Of a DNA stretch of 64,000 bases, positions 42,368 through 52,220 are shown in pieces. Position 1 is the first letter of the stretch, and each line of letters starts with the position of its first letter. Under the pieces are notes generated by a model. It saw nothing but the letters and a program-made list of their open reading frames with translations. It did not search any database and was not told the DNA's origin. The position numbers were made by a program, and so were the translations under genes. This DNA comes from an uncultured Clostridia bacterium (lineage in GTDB: Bacteria; Bacillota; Clostridia; Oscillospirales; Ruminococcaceae), in NCBI GenBank assembly GCA_947600065.1, contig CANQFZ010000001.1, positions 1 through 64,000 of the forward strand, in the 5' to 3' direction.

Positions 42368-42718
42368 CTAATTTTTTTGATTTTCATTCTGAAGTTTAAA
42401 CGCGGTTTTCAGAAGCGATAACACAAGCTCTTTTTCGCGGTCGGTCTTTCCGTGTATCTGTTGTAGCACCTGCATCGAAAGCGAGTCGATACCGAGCAGA
42501 TTTGTGTTTGATTCAGTAAATATATTACTTATTGAGAATCCCATGACCGCGCATATTTTTTCGAGCATTGAAACGGTCGGATTTGCCGTTCCGCGCTCAA
42601 GCTGTCCGTAATACGACGGCGTTATATCCGCTCTCAAGGCGACCTCTTCCTGCGACAATCCGCGCTCTTTGCGCAGCTTTCTCAGCCTTTGTCCATATTT
42701 AAAATTTTTTTCGTTCAT
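42368..42718 (-). CDS. XRE-family transcriptional regulator
   Basis: A 116-residue protein. Residues about 6-65 form a helix-turn-helix domain: YGQRLRKLRKERGLSQEEVAL, ITPSYYGQLERGTANPTVSMLEKICAVM. The C-terminal 50 residues are helical and charged, perhaps for dimerisation. The start at MNEKNFK is used because GGGTGAT lies just upstream. Its own promoter is at 42735-42763. It is next to the toxin-antitoxin locus but nothing shows that it controls it. Confidence 0.85.
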   Translation of the reverse strand: MNEKNFKYGQRLRKLRKERGLSQEEVALRADITPSYYGQLERGTANPTVSMLEKICAVMGFSISNIFTESNTNLLGIDSLSMQVLQQIHGKTDREKELVLSLLKTAFKLQNENQKN

Positions 42719-42734
42719 TTTATCACCCATTTTT

Positions 42735-42763
42735 ATTATAAGTTATTATAATAGTAATTTCAA
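42735..42763 (-). promoter_or_regulatory. Promoter of the XRE regulator gene
   Basis: Minus-strand TTGAAA, 17 bases, TATAAT. The rest of the 416-base divergent spacer holds a heptad fragment (42935-42966), a perfect palindrome GCAAGCCATGGCTTGC (42965-42980) and the mreB promoter. Confidence 0.65.
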
Positions 42764-42934
42764 CAAAATATAATAATTATATGAAATAGCTAATAAAATA
42801 TTTACTTTTTTTAAAATAATGTTATCAAATACAACATAAAACAAGAGCGTATGTGATAAGAAAGCCGAAATTCTCCGCAATATGTAAGGTACATAATAAC
42901 GTTTATGAGAGATTTTTGATGAAGTATCTCTTAT

Positions 42935-42966
42935 CTCCAACTCTTACCTCTTATTTCTAAAAGCGC
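42935..42966. repeat. Heptad-repeat fragment upstream of mreB
   Basis: CTCTTACCTCTTATTTCTAAAAG, 7-bp phased, related to the window-wide family, followed by the 16-base palindrome GCAAGCCATGGCTTGC and TTTTCG. Confidence 0.6.
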
Positions 42967-43049
42967 AAGCCATGGCTTGCCTTTTCGTTCATTAGTCAAA
43001 ATGACGAAAAAGTCATCGGAAAAATTTGAAAATATCTATAAATATTACA

Positions 43050-43078
43050 TTGCAGGACGGAAAAAATAATGTTATAAT
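43050..43078 (+). promoter_or_regulatory. Promoter of the mreB operon
   Basis: TTGCAG, 17 bases, TATAAT, about 57 bases before mreB. Confidence 0.7.
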
Positions 43079-43134
43079 ATAAGTTGGCAGTTTATACATG
43101 ACTATTTGTTAATATTTTCGGAGGAACTAAACCA

Positions 43135-44154
43135 ATGTTTGGAATAAACAAAGATATCGGAATTGATCTCGGAACGGCAAACACACTCGTCTATATGAGA
43201 GGAAAAGGTATTATTATCCGCGAGCCTTCGGTCGTCGCGGTAGATAAAAAAGCAAACCAGGTTCGTTATGTCGGATCTGAGGCTAAGGAAGTTATAGGAA
43301 GAACGCCCGGCTCTATCGTTGCCGTCAGACCGCTTAAGGACGGCGTTATCGCAGACTTTGACATGACTTCTATAATGCTTTCGCAGTTTATCAAGAAAGC
43401 TCTCAAAGGCAGAGGCAGAGCGAGAGTTATAATCTGCATACCTTCGGGCGTAACAGAGGTAGAGCGCAGAGCCGTTAAAGAAGCCGCACAGCAGGCGGGC
43501 GCAAAGCGCGTTTCAATAATAGAAGAACCTATGGCGGCGGCTATCGGCGCGGGACTTCCCGTTGCAGAGCCTATGGGAAGCATGATAGTCGATATCGGCG
43601 GCGGCACGAGCGAGGTCGCTATAATCTCTCTCGGCGGCATTGTTACAGCGCGTTCTGTCAGGGTCGCAGGCGACGAGTTCGATTCTGCTATCATAAACTA
43701 TATAAAAAAGAAATATAATCTTCTTATCGGCGAAAGAACAGCCGAGAATATAAAAACGGGAATAGGCTCGGCATTTAAGACCGACGACAACGAGCCTGTC
43801 ATGGACATTCGCGGAAGAAACCTCCTAAACGGACTTCCCGAAAACATAACCATAAAGAGCGAGGAAATCAGAGAAGCGCTTTCCGAGCCGCTTTCACACA
43901 TAATCGAAGCAATAAAGACCACTCTCGAAAAATGCCCTCCCGAGCTTGCGGCGGATATAATCGAAAGCGGGATAATGCTTGCGGGCGGCGGCGCGCTCTT
44001 AAAGGGGCTCGACAGACTTATCCACGAGGAAACGGGAATGCCCGTTAAAATCGCCGAGAGACCTCTTGACTGCGTCGCAGACGGCGCGGGAAAGGTCCTC
44101 GAAAATATAGATAAGCTTGAAGACGTTCTGTCTGAGGATGAAACTATTTATTGA
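43135..44154 (+). CDS. mreB: Rod shape-determining protein MreB/Mbl
   Basis: Bacterial actin that organises the elongation machinery along the membrane. The 339-residue protein has the actin-fold phosphate loops [14 protein letters not shown] and [34 protein letters not shown]-type segment ([14 protein letters not shown]), [13 protein letters not shown] and the adenosine motif [19 protein letters not shown] lies upstream of the ATG. First gene of mreB-mreC-mreD-pbp2. Confidence 0.96.
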   Translation: MFGINKDIGIDLGTANTLVYMRGKGIIIREPSVVAVDKKANQVRYVGSEAKEVIGRTPGSIVAVRPLKDGVIADFDMTSIMLSQFIKKALKGRGRARVIICIPSGVTEVERRAVKEAAQQAGAKRVSIIEEPMAAAIGAGLPVAEPMGSMIVDIGGGTSEVAIISLGGIVTARSVRVAGDEFDSAIINYIKKKYNLLIGERTAENIKTGIGSAFKTDDNEPVMDIRGRNLLNGLPENITIKSEEIREALSEPLSHIIEAIKTTLEKCPPELAADIIESGIMLAGGGALLKGLDRLIHEETGMPVKIAERPLDCVADGAGKVLENIDKLEDVLSEDETIY

Positions 44155-44173
44155 ATCTTACTTTAATTAAAAT

Positions 44174-45037
44174 ATGAAAGAATTTTTTCACAGCGTTAAA
44201 TTTAAGGTACTCATTTGTCTTGCGGCGCTGCTTTTGGGTCTTATGGCATACGCGGCTGTAACGCTCGGAACGGAAACTCCTCCCGAACAGATTGTCGGAA
44301 CGCTGCTCTATCCTTTTACTACTGCGGCAAACGCTGTTTCGGACGGGGTTTCGGGGTTTATCGACAAGCTCGTGAACGCCGATGTATACAAGGCGGAAAA
44401 CGAGTCCTTAAAGTCTCAGCTTACCGAGCTTTATAAAAAGACCAAGGATTATAATACCCTCGAAGAAGAAAATGCACAGCTAAGAGAGATACTCGGGCTC
44501 AAAGAGAAAAATCCCGACTTTATCTTTTCCGAGAGCTGTAGCGTTATTGCGCGAAACGCTAACGATATATACGGCGGTTTTACTATCGGAAGCGGAAAAA
44601 CGAGCGGCATTTCTTTAAACGACCCCGTGGTGACTTCTGCGGGACTTGTGGGGAGAGTAACGTCCATTGCCGATAATTATGCAAAGGTCACTACCATAAT
44701 AAGCCCCGACGTTAATGTGGGGGTTTATTCCGTGCGTTCAAAGGTTACGGGTGTAATTGAAAACACCGTTGAAAGCGCTCAGGACAGAATGTGCCTTATG
44801 AGTGGAATTTTAAAGGACGCAGATATAGCTGTGGGCGACGTTATCTTTACTTCGGGAAAGAGCGGTCTGTTCCCCGACGATCTTATGGTCGGAACGGTCG
44901 TAGAAATATACGACGACCCGAACGGACTTTCAAAGCACGCTCTCGTAGAGCCCGCAGTAGATGTGTTCAATGTGACCACAATGTTTGTCATTACGGATTT
45001 TAACGGAAAGGGTGTACCCTTCGAGATTGAAGAATAG
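44174..45037 (+). CDS. mreC: Rod shape-determining protein MreC
   Basis: Membrane-anchored extracytoplasmic scaffold of the elongasome. The 287-residue protein has an N-terminal membrane helix (VLICLAALLLGLMAYAAV, about 12-30), a coiled coil (about 75-110, KAENESLKSQLTELYKKTKDYNTLEEENAQLREILG) and the double beta-barrel domain with VIARNANDIYGGFTIGSGKTSGI and VTSAGLVGRV. No clear ribosome binding site is visible before the ATG. Confidence 0.92.
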   Translation: MKEFFHSVKFKVLICLAALLLGLMAYAAVTLGTETPPEQIVGTLLYPFTTAANAVSDGVSGFIDKLVNADVYKAENESLKSQLTELYKKTKDYNTLEEENAQLREILGLKEKNPDFIFSESCSVIARNANDIYGGFTIGSGKTSGISLNDPVVTSAGLVGRVTSIADNYAKVTTIISPDVNVGVYSVRSKVTGVIENTVESAQDRMCLMSGILKDADIAVGDVIFTSGKSGLFPDDLMVGTVVEIYDDPNGLSKHALVEPAVDVFNVTTMFVITDFNGKGVPFEIEE

Positions 45038-45056
45038 TGTTAAAAAACCTCTCGGA

Positions 45057-45638
45057 ATGAGGGCGCGCACACGCCGTGCAATGATGAAAGTGGTCATACG
45101 GTGGGCGTTTTATGTCGTTCTGATGATCTTGTTTTATCTGTTTTTGTGCAATCCGCTGATAAAGGGATTTTGCCCTCTTCTTCTCATTCCGCTGGCGACT
45201 GCTGTGGCAATGCAGGAGGGCGACCTTTCGTCGGGAATTTTCGGAATGTTCTGCGGATTTCTGATGGATATGGCGAGCGGGAGCTCGATCGTAGGATTTT
45301 ACGCGCTGTGGCTTTTGTTTGCCTGTCCGTGTATATCGCTGCTTTCGAAATTTCTCATAAAGGTGAATTTCATTTCCCACTTTGTTATAAACGCGGTGGT
45401 CTCGGCGGCAGTTGCCATTCTTGATATGCTGTTTCTTCACTGGGTCTGGGAGGGAACACAAAGCATTTTTTCTTTTGTGAGAGTGGTGTTGCCGTCTTAT
45501 TTCGGCGCAATTTTGTTTTCCGTGCCGATCTACTTCCTTATTTCGCTTGTTGTATCAAAGCTCAGACCGAGCGAGCGCAGAAAGCTCGAAAACTCGGCGC
45601 AGAATGCCGAGGACGCGGAGAACAGCGAAGGCGAGTGA
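45057..45638 (+). CDS. mreD: Rod shape-determining protein MreD
   Basis: Integral membrane partner of MreC. The product is short and hydrophobic with about five membrane segments (VVLMILFYLFLC, CPLLLIPLATAVAM, IFGMFCGFLMDM, YALWLLFACPCISLL, AILFSVPIYFLISLV) and an acidic Glu/Asn/Ala-rich C-terminal tail. The G-x-x-x-D segment FCGFLMDMASGS is typical of the family. The start is uncertain: the track start at 44985 lies inside mreC, and 45057 or 45081 are the plausible ATGs, neither with a strong ribosome binding site. Confidence 0.85.
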   Translation: MRARTRRAMMKVVIRWAFYVVLMILFYLFLCNPLIKGFCPLLLIPLATAVAMQEGDLSSGIFGMFCGFLMDMASGSSIVGFYALWLLFACPCISLLSKFLIKVNFISHFVINAVVSAAVAILDMLFLHWVWEGTQSIFSFVRVVLPSYFGAILFSVPIYFLISLVVSKLRPSERRKLENSAQNAEDAENSEGE

Positions 45639-45661
45639 GTGTATTTTTTAGGTAAATTATC

Positions 45662-47737
45662 ATGTCAAAATTTTCTAATATTATTCGTACAATTATATTA
45701 GCCGCACTGGTCGTTATCCTGTCTTTTATGTGCGGCTTAAAGCTTATTCAGACGCAGATAGTAGACGGCGACAAGTATCTTGAACTTACGCGGACGACCT
45801 ATACCGCCCAGCAGGATGTTGAAGCTACCAGAGGAATGATAGTTGACAGTTCGGGAAAAGTCCTCAATTCAAACAAGATAGTTTTCTCTGTCGATCTTCA
45901 AAAGGCATTTATAGAGGACGGGACCGAAAACGATATTATTTACAGAACGCTTAAAGTCCTGAAAAAACACGGTGAAAAATGGAACGACAGTCTCCCCATA
46001 AGCACCACAAAGCCCTATAACTTTCTGACAGGAAAAGAAAGCGCAGTAAATAAGCTGAAAAAAACGCTCGGCATTGCGGATTATTCGTCCGCCGAGGACT
46101 GTATGTACTGGCTGTATGAGACCTACGATATCGACGAAAAATATGACGAGCAGATGCGCAGGCTTATCGCGGGCGTTCGCTATGAAATGACAATAAAGGA
46201 TTTTTCGACGAAGAATAAGTTTGTCCTTGCGTCAGATATAAAGGACGAAACCGTCCAGGAGCTTAAAGAGCTTTCGTCATTGCTCGCGGGCGTTGACATA
46301 AGCGAAAGCTGGGAGCGCGTCTATCTAAACGGCGATATTTCCGCACATTACAGAGGAACAGTCGGCGCTATCTCCGCAGAGCAGTATAAAGAGCTTAAAG
46401 ACAGCGGATATACCATAAACGACGTTATAGGCGTAAGCGGCATTGAGTCTGCATTTGAAAGCACTTTGAGAGGAACGCGCGGCACCAGAACTATAACCTA
46501 CGGCTCGGACGGAAAGCTGATATCCGATGATATAACAAAAGAGCCTGTTTCGGGAAAATCCATAATGCTGACTATTGACTCGGAATATCAGAAACTGATA
46601 CAGGACGCTCTGGAATATCATATAAAATATCTACAGTCGCCTGCCGCCGTAAAGGATTACGGCACTAAATACTTGAGAGAAGCCTGCCAGGCAGGAGCGG
46701 TAGTGGTGCTCGACGTTAAAACGGGCGGTGTGCTTGCTATGGCAAGCTATCCGAATTTCGACCTGAACGAATATGCCGAAGACCCCGAGGGCGTTATGAA
46801 TATGGAATACTCTCCCGTATTTAACCGCGCGCTGAAAGGCACCTACCGCCCGGGTTCTACTTTTAAGACGATTACTTCCATAGCGGGACTTTATGAGGGT
46901 AAGATAGGACTTTCTTCAACAATACGATGCGGACATAATTATATGTATTACGCTCCCGGATTTGTTCCGACTTGTTTGGGCTGGCACGGAAGCATTGACG
47001 TCAGAGACGCGCTGATGTATTCCTGCAATATATTCTTTTATGAAACTGCACGCAGGCTCGGAATAGACACCCTCGCAGCGTGGGGAAACAGGTTCGGCAT
47101 AGGCACAGATCTCGGCTTTGAGCTGTCTATGGAAACGGGACAGATGAGCTCGCTCGAGCTGTATGATGCAAAAGGGCTTGACTGGCACGCGGGCGATATA
47201 GTTCAGGCGGGAATAGGACAGTGTGAAACAGCCGTAACGCCGCTTCATCTTGCTGTTCAGGCTATGACACTTGCGAATAAGGGCGTAAGATATACCCCGC
47301 ATATCCTCAAATCCGTATACAACTATGATTTTTCGGAGAAGATTTATGACGCTGAAGCGCAAATAGGAGAGGATTTCTCGAATTATCCGAATATGACTGC
47401 ATATATGAACGCCGTAAAAGAGGGAATGAAACGCGTCGCAAGAAGAGACGGTTCGCTCAGGATACCCGGAGTAGGATATGTAAATGCGTATGACTATATA
47501 GGAGTAGGCGTTGGAAATGTGGCGATAAAAACAGGCTCGCCCCAGGTAAGCTCAAATGTATTCAACGGATCTATAGTCGGATTTTATCCCGCGGATAACC
47601 CCGAAATTGCTTTCGGCATATTGCTCGAAGAGGGCGAAGTGGCAAAATATATGGTCGCAAACATAATAAAGGCATATGTTTCGGGAACGATATCTACACA
47701 TTATGATGCAAATGGCGTTCCACTTTCTCCTCTATAA
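45662..47737 (+). CDS. mrdA: Penicillin-binding protein 2 (class B transpeptidase)
   Basis: Peptidoglycan transpeptidase of the elongation machinery, partner of RodA. The 691-residue protein has one N-terminal membrane helix (IIRTIILAALVVILSFMCGL), the dimerisation domain with TRGMIVDSSGKVLNSN, and the catalytic domain with SxxK in PGSTFKTITS (about 402), SxN in YSCNIFF and KTGS in AIKTGSPQ. GVSGIESAFESTLRGTRG is the usual PBP2 linker. It ends the mre operon region. Confidence 0.93.
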   Translation: MSKFSNIIRTIILAALVVILSFMCGLKLIQTQIVDGDKYLELTRTTYTAQQDVEATRGMIVDSSGKVLNSNKIVFSVDLQKAFIEDGTENDIIYRTLKVLKKHGEKWNDSLPISTTKPYNFLTGKESAVNKLKKTLGIADYSSAEDCMYWLYETYDIDEKYDEQMRRLIAGVRYEMTIKDFSTKNKFVLASDIKDETVQELKELSSLLAGVDISESWERVYLNGDISAHYRGTVGAISAEQYKELKDSGYTINDVIGVSGIESAFESTLRGTRGTRTITYGSDGKLISDDITKEPVSGKSIMLTIDSEYQKLIQDALEYHIKYLQSPAAVKDYGTKYLREACQAGAVVVLDVKTGGVLAMASYPNFDLNEYAEDPEGVMNMEYSPVFNRALKGTYRPGSTFKTITSIAGLYEGKIGLSSTIRCGHNYMYYAPGFVPTCLGWHGSIDVRDALMYSCNIFFYETARRLGIDTLAAWGNRFGIGTDLGFELSMETGQMSSLELYDAKGLDWHAGDIVQAGIGQCETAVTPLHLAVQAMTLANKGVRYTPHILKSVYNYDFSEKIYDAEAQIGEDFSNYPNMTAYMNAVKEGMKRVARRDGSLRIPGVGYVNAYDYIGVGVGNVAIKTGSPQVSSNVFNGSIVGFYPADNPEIAFGILLEEGEVAKYMVANIIKAYVSGTISTHYDANGVPLSPL

Positions 47738-48020
47738 TTGATAATTTACAAAAATATTTTTATGCAAAATAGCTAAAAAGTATTTAGGTAAAATAACAAA
47801 ATTCACGAAATTTCGCATATAATGAAAAAAGCTCTTTTCATATCGAATTTTTTGTGGTAAAATTAGAGTAGTGTATGGGTAATAAAAATTATTCGGACGT
47901 GTCTGAAAAACGCAGACCTTGTCGTTCGCGGCATTTTTGACAGTCCGGGGAGCTGCTTTTTAAAGCAATTCTGTTTGGTTATTTTTATGATGTTCGTTTG
48001 ACATCGGAGAGGGGAAGAAT

Positions 48021-48758
48021 ATGTCACAGATTATTGCGGTTACTGCCGGAAAGGGCGGAACAGGAAAGTCCACAACATCGGCAAATGTTGCGACGGGTCT
48101 TGCAAATCTCGGAAAAAAGACCCTGCTTGTGGAGCTTGACTTTGGTCTGCGCTGCCTTGATATCATGCTTGGGATAAAGGATAAGGTAAAACATGACATC
48201 GGCGAATACCTTGAGGGGAAAATAGATATCCTTACCGCGACCACAAAGGTCGAAAGAGTTCCAAACCTCAGTCTTGTGTGTGCGACGAGAAACCCGTTTA
48301 TAGACATAAACGCGCAGAAGATCATGAACGTATGCGAGCAGATGCGCGAGCATTTTGACTATATTATAATCGACACGGCAGGCGTCGGAAGCTCCGTTTT
48401 CAGCGTTATCAAAGCTGCGGATCTTATACTGATGGTAACTACCCCCGATACGGTGTGCGTCCGCGACGGTGCGATACTCTCGGACTTCTTGTATGTAAAG
48501 AACTGCATAAACCAGCGTCTTATTATAAATAAGGTCAGCCCGAAGTTCAAGGACGAGGATATACTCTACGACCTCGACGAGGTTATGGACAGCGTAGGAA
48601 TACCGCTTATAGGCGTTGTTCCCGAAGATGTAAACATAAAGATATGCGGCGCAAAGGGCGAGGCTCTGCCGCCGTCATGCGGAGGATATAAGGCATATAC
48701 CGCTATTGCAAGACGTATAAACGGAGAGGACGTTCCGCTTACGATAAATATCGACTGA
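48021..48758 (+). CDS. minD: MinD-family septum-site ATPase
   Basis: ParA/MinD-type ATPase. The 245-residue protein has the deviant Walker [17 protein letters not shown], switch segment [15 protein letters not shown], and Walker [12 protein letters not shown] clear C-terminal amphipathic membrane-targeting helix is not evident: it ends [10 protein letters not shown] after IARRINGE. minC, which normally sits just before minD after pbp2, is missing; the 283-base gap 47738-48020 contains no ORF of that kind. GAGGGGAAG precedes the ATG. Confidence 0.85.
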   Translation: MSQIIAVTAGKGGTGKSTTSANVATGLANLGKKTLLVELDFGLRCLDIMLGIKDKVKHDIGEYLEGKIDILTATTKVERVPNLSLVCATRNPFIDINAQKIMNVCEQMREHFDYIIIDTAGVGSSVFSVIKAADLILMVTTPDTVCVRDGAILSDFLYVKNCINQRLIINKVSPKFKDEDILYDLDEVMDSVGIPLIGVVPEDVNIKICGAKGEALPPSCGGYKAYTAIARRINGEDVPLTINID

Positions 48759-48796
48759 TCGGTTTATGTCCTGAGATAAAACAGGAGGTGTTGGTT

Positions 48797-49192
48797 ATGA
48801 CTGTTGCTTTGATAGCTCACGATGCCAAGAAAGAACTTATGGTGCAGTTCTGTATAGCATATTGCGGTATTCTGAGCAGATATAACCTTTGCGCAACTGG
48901 GACGACAGGAAAGCTTGTCTCCGAGGCTACAGGTCTGCAAATACAGCGTTTTTTGAGCGGTTCTCAGGGCGGAGACCAACAGCTTGCTTCGAGTATCAGC
49001 TGCAATGAGATAGACCTGCTTATCTTTTTCCGCGACCCGCTCACGATGAAATCCCATGAGCCGAACGACATAAATATTCTGAGGCTCTGCGATGTTCACA
49101 GCATTCCGGTTGCGACAAACATAGCGACCGCCGAAGCGCTTATTCATGCGCTCGAACGCGGCGACCTTGACTGGCGCGAATATATGAGATGA
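48797..49192 (+). CDS. mgsA: Methylglyoxal synthase
   Basis: Converts dihydroxyacetone phosphate to methylglyoxal and phosphate, a relief valve for sugar phosphate. The 131-residue protein has [17 protein letters not shown], the phosphate loop [22 protein letters not shown], catalytic aspartate region and [15 protein letters not shown]. The start at 48797 follows GGAGGTG at six bases; the track GTG start overlaps it. minD-mgsA adjacency downstream of pbp2 is common in Firmicutes. Confidence 0.95.
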   Translation: MTVALIAHDAKKELMVQFCIAYCGILSRYNLCATGTTGKLVSEATGLQIQRFLSGSQGGDQQLASSISCNEIDLLIFFRDPLTMKSHEPNDINILRLCDVHSIPVATNIATAEALIHALERGDLDWREYMR

Positions 49193-49211
49193 GTTAAAAC
49201 GCGGATATTTC

Positions 49212-49250
49212 AAAGTGCGTCTGATTATGGGCGCACTTTAGTTATTTTTT
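49212..49250 (+). terminator. Terminator downstream of mgsA
   Basis: Eight-bp perfect stem AAAGTGCG / CGCACTTT followed by AGTTATTTTTT. Confidence 0.8.
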
Positions 49251-49259
49251 GGAGTTTTT

Positions 49260-50651
49260 ATGGAAAAGACTGATTTCAGTTTAAGAAAAGTTTACGGACA
49301 GGCAATGGCGATAGCCGTGCCTATGATGATACAAAACGGCATAACAAACGCCGTCGGGCTTGTGGACAATGTAATGGTCGGAAGCCTCGGCACGGAAGCC
49401 ATAACAGCGGTTTCCATCGTTGGACAGCTTATATTTGTGTTCAATCTCGCGGTTTTCGGCGGACTTTCGGGACCGGGCATATACGGCGCGCAGTATTACG
49501 GGCAGAAGAACACGGAAGGTTTCAGACAGACTGTAAGAATAAAGCACTGGATAGGGCTTGCAGTCCTTATAACGGGAATGTTGGTGTTCATTTTCGGCGG
49601 CGATTTTCTTATCGACCTTTATCTTAAAGGCGAGAGCAAGGACATTGACCCCGTTCTGACGGTAGAAATAGCAAAGCGCTATATGAACATCATGCTCTGG
49701 GGGCTTCCGCCGTTTGTGATAACTCAGATCTTTGCGGGAAGTCTGCGCGAAACGGGCTCTGCGGTAAAGCCGATGATAGCGGGAGTTGTTTCGGTAGTTG
49801 TCGATATTGTCGGAAACTGGCTTTTGATTTACGGAAACCTCGGCTTTCCTAAAATGGAAGAAAGAGGAGCGGCGCTAGCGACGGTCATAGCGCGTTTTGC
49901 GGAGCTTGCGGTAATAATTATCCTTATGTACTCCACAAAGAAAAAGCACGAGTTTTTAAAGGGCTTGTACAAAAGGCTTACGATACCCCGTGATATAGCG
50001 GCGAAGATAATAAAAAAGGGCTTGCCTATTTTCTTTAATGAGCTTATGTGGGCGGCGGCTATTGCATTTCTGACGCAGATATATTCTCACAGGGGAATTG
50101 AAATAGTCGCGGGTCTGAATATTTCAAATGCGCTCTGCAATCTTCTGAACGTTGTGTTCGTTTCACTCGGAAACGCCGTCGGAATAATCATCGGTCAGAC
50201 GCTCGGCGCTTCGTTGTATGAAAGGGCAAAAAAAGAAGCCTTCGCGCTTATGTGGTTTACGGGCGGAGTAAGCGCAATAATGACAATAATCCTTGTACTT
50301 ATATCGGGAGTATTCCCGAACGCCTATGATACGACGGCGGAGGTAAAAGAATACGCGACGCAGTTTATAATAGTAACGGCGCTGTTTTTCCCCGTGCAGG
50401 GCTTTCTAAACGCACTTTATTTTACTTTGAGAAGCGGCGGAAAAACGCTCGTAACGTTTCTTTTTGACAGCGTGTATTCGTGGGTGATAGGAGTTCCTGC
50501 GGCGGCATTGTTATGCACGTTTACTGACATTCCGATACTTGCGGTATACGCTATAGTACAAGCGGCGGATCTCATAAAGGTCGCTATAGGCTGTGTATTG
50601 ATAAACAAGGGAATATGGGTCAGCAACATAGTGGATAATAAAACGGAGTAA
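49260..50651 (+). CDS. MATE-family efflux transporter
   Basis: A cation-coupled multidrug or metabolite exporter of the NorM/DinF type. The 463-residue protein has about twelve membrane segments, with the family features MIQNGITNAVGLVDNVMVGSLG in helix 1-2, GLSGPGIYGAQYYGQKN, and the mirrored NALCNLLNVVFVSLGNAVGIIIGQ in the second half. Substrate cannot be read from sequence. GGAG lies ahead of the ATG; recO starts three bases after its stop. Confidence 0.92.
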   Translation: MEKTDFSLRKVYGQAMAIAVPMMIQNGITNAVGLVDNVMVGSLGTEAITAVSIVGQLIFVFNLAVFGGLSGPGIYGAQYYGQKNTEGFRQTVRIKHWIGLAVLITGMLVFIFGGDFLIDLYLKGESKDIDPVLTVEIAKRYMNIMLWGLPPFVITQIFAGSLRETGSAVKPMIAGVVSVVVDIVGNWLLIYGNLGFPKMEERGAALATVIARFAELAVIIILMYSTKKKHEFLKGLYKRLTIPRDIAAKIIKKGLPIFFNELMWAAAIAFLTQIYSHRGIEIVAGLNISNALCNLLNVVFVSLGNAVGIIIGQTLGASLYERAKKEAFALMWFTGGVSAIMTIILVLISGVFPNAYDTTAEVKEYATQFIIVTALFFPVQGFLNALYFTLRSGGKTLVTFLFDSVYSWVIGVPAAALLCTFTDIPILAVYAIVQAADLIKVAIGCVLINKGIWVSNIVDNKTE

Positions 50652-50653
50652 TT

Positions 50654-51400
50654 ATGCTTGTAACGTATGACGGAATAGTTATTTCGCGGCGGACAGTCGG
50701 CGAAAGCGGAGTTTTTATCGACATTCTTACCGACGAGCAGGGTATTATCGAGGCTGCCGCACACGGCGCGAACAAGATAAACAGCGACCTGTTATCCTCG
50801 TGTTCGCTGTTTTCTTATTCAACTTTTTGCCTCAGCAAGTCAAAGCTAAGATATACCGTAAACTCGGCAAAGCCGAAATTCAGTTTTCATAAGCTCGGCG
50901 GCGACATCGAAAAGCTTGCGCTGACCTCGTATTTTGCGCAGGCGGTCAGGTTTTGCACGCCCTCGGAGCAGCCGCAGGACAGCATAGTAAGGTTTTTTGC
51001 AATTGCGCTTTATGAAATAATGAACGGGCGTTCACTTTCATCCGTAAAAGCGGCGTTTGAGTTGAGATACAGCGCGGAGCTTGGCTTTGCGCCGAATCTT
51101 GTCGCCTGCGATAATTGCGGCGAATACGACTGCGAGCGGGGAATGTATTTTCTCCCTAAGGGCGCAAAGCTCATCTGCGCTGACTGTTTCAACAAAGATT
51201 ATGAAGGAGAGTATGAGCGGCTGTTTCCCGAAACGCTGTTCGCTATGAGAAACATAGTTTTTTCACCGCTCGAAAAATGCTTTAAATTCAGTATACCAAA
51301 AAATGCCGAGATACAGCTCGGCGCTATATGCGAGAAATACTTTCTAGGAAGTGTTGAAAAGAGTTTTCCCGCGTTGAATTATTATAAGGGCATTAAATAA
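50654..51400 (+). CDS. recO: DNA repair protein RecO
   Basis: Mediator that loads RecA with RecF and RecR on SSB-coated DNA. The 248-residue protein has an N-terminal OB fold (GIVISRRTVGESGVFIDILTDEQGIIEAAAHGANK), a helical domain and a zinc-binding module: CDNCGEYDC ... CADC (about 154-178). GGAG is just before the ATG, inside the MATE gene end. It is an intact, ordinary member of the family. Confidence 0.92.
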   Translation: MLVTYDGIVISRRTVGESGVFIDILTDEQGIIEAAAHGANKINSDLLSSCSLFSYSTFCLSKSKLRYTVNSAKPKFSFHKLGGDIEKLALTSYFAQAVRFCTPSEQPQDSIVRFFAIALYEIMNGRSLSSVKAAFELRYSAELGFAPNLVACDNCGEYDCERGMYFLPKGAKLICADCFNKDYEGEYERLFPETLFAMRNIVFSPLEKCFKFSIPKNAEIQLGAICEKYFLGSVEKSFPALNYYKGIK

Positions 51401-51530
51401 AATGCTGTCGATAAAGCTAAAAAACGTTGTCAGCATTAAGGTCCTCTTATCTGCCTATAATCCAAGTTTATAAACAAACAGAGAAAAATTGTTTATTTTG
51501 TAAAAAAGTTTAGAAAAAACAGAAAAAAAC

Positions 51531-51559
51531 TTGACAAATAGGAGAAATGATGTTACAAT
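51531..51559 (+). promoter_or_regulatory. SigA-type promoter of the DUF1508 gene
   Basis: TTGACA, 17 bases, TACAAT, about 50 bases before the ATG. Confidence 0.8.
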
Positions 51560-51607
51560 AAAATTGCAAAGACCCTTATTCTTTATTTATGAAAGGACTG
51601 TTTTGAA

Positions 51608-51988
51608 ATGGGCAAGTTTGAAATCAAGAAAACCAAAAACGGCGGCTTTATGTTCAACCTCAAAGCCGGAAACGGCGAGATAATCGCCACAAGCGAAACC
51701 TACAACACGCTTGACGCATGCAAGAACGGCATTAACAGCGTAGCGACAAACGCTCCTGTTGCTGCTGTAGAAGACCAGACTGTCGAGGGATACGCGACAG
51801 AAAAGAACCCGAAGTTCGAGATTTATCTCGACAAGAAGGGCGAGTTCCGTTTCCGCCTAAAGGCAAAGAACGGTCAGATCATTGCAACGGGCGAAGGCTA
51901 TAAGGCAAAAGCAAGCTGCAAGAACGGCATCGAGAGCATAAAGAAAAATGCTGTTGACGCAAAGGTCGTTGAGGTCGAGGACAAGTAA
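51608..51988 (+). CDS. YegP-family protein with two DUF1508 repeats
   Basis: A 126-residue basic protein made of two tandem DUF1508 units (about 1-50 and 65-118): KFEIKKTKNGGFMFNLKAGNGEIIATSETY and KFEIYLDKKGEFRFRLKAKNGQIIATGEGY, each followed by CKNGI. The family is small, beta-rich and of unknown function. It has its own promoter and a dedicated terminator, and optimal-looking codons, so it is probably well expressed. Confidence 0.85.
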   Translation: MGKFEIKKTKNGGFMFNLKAGNGEIIATSETYNTLDACKNGINSVATNAPVAAVEDQTVEGYATEKNPKFEIYLDKKGEFRFRLKAKNGQIIATGEGYKAKASCKNGIESIKKNAVDAKVVEVEDK

Positions 51989-52019
51989 GCGTTATTACAT
52001 ACAGTTTAATAAAATCAAG

Positions 52020-52067
52020 AGGTAAGAGTTTTGTGGAACGGTCGTTCTACGAACTCTTACCTTTTTT
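52020..52067 (+). terminator. Terminator of the DUF1508 gene built from heptad sequence
   Basis: AGGTAAGAGTT / AACTCTTACCT, an 11-bp stem with an inner GTGGAAC/GTTCTAC stem, followed by TTTTTT. The stem arms are the same GAGGTAAGAG heptads that occur as repeats elsewhere, so here the repeat serves as a terminator. Confidence 0.75.
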
Positions 52068-52070
52068 GAC

Positions 52071-52106
52071 AGTATACAGTATACAATGTACAGTAGTCAG
52101 TAATAG
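52071..52106. repeat. GTACAGT-type heptad fragment
   Basis: ACAGTATACAGTATACAATGTACAGTAGTCAGTAAT matches the left arm of the foldback at 30419-30640. Confidence 0.65.
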
Positions 52107-52220
52107 CCGAAAAGCAGTCCGCTTATTTGTGCATTCTTGAAAACCCTTAATGCTTTTGTTTTCCCGCTCCATTGCAAATGCATTTTTAAGGCGCTTCTAC
52201 GCGCAATATATCTCTTAGGA

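Noticed and set aside
47738-48020. Riboswitch or degraded minC in the pbp2-minD gap
   Set aside because: I saw only a small hairpin (GTCTGAAAAACGCAGAC) and AT-rich sequence; no known riboswitch core and no ORF with MinC-like sequence in any frame.
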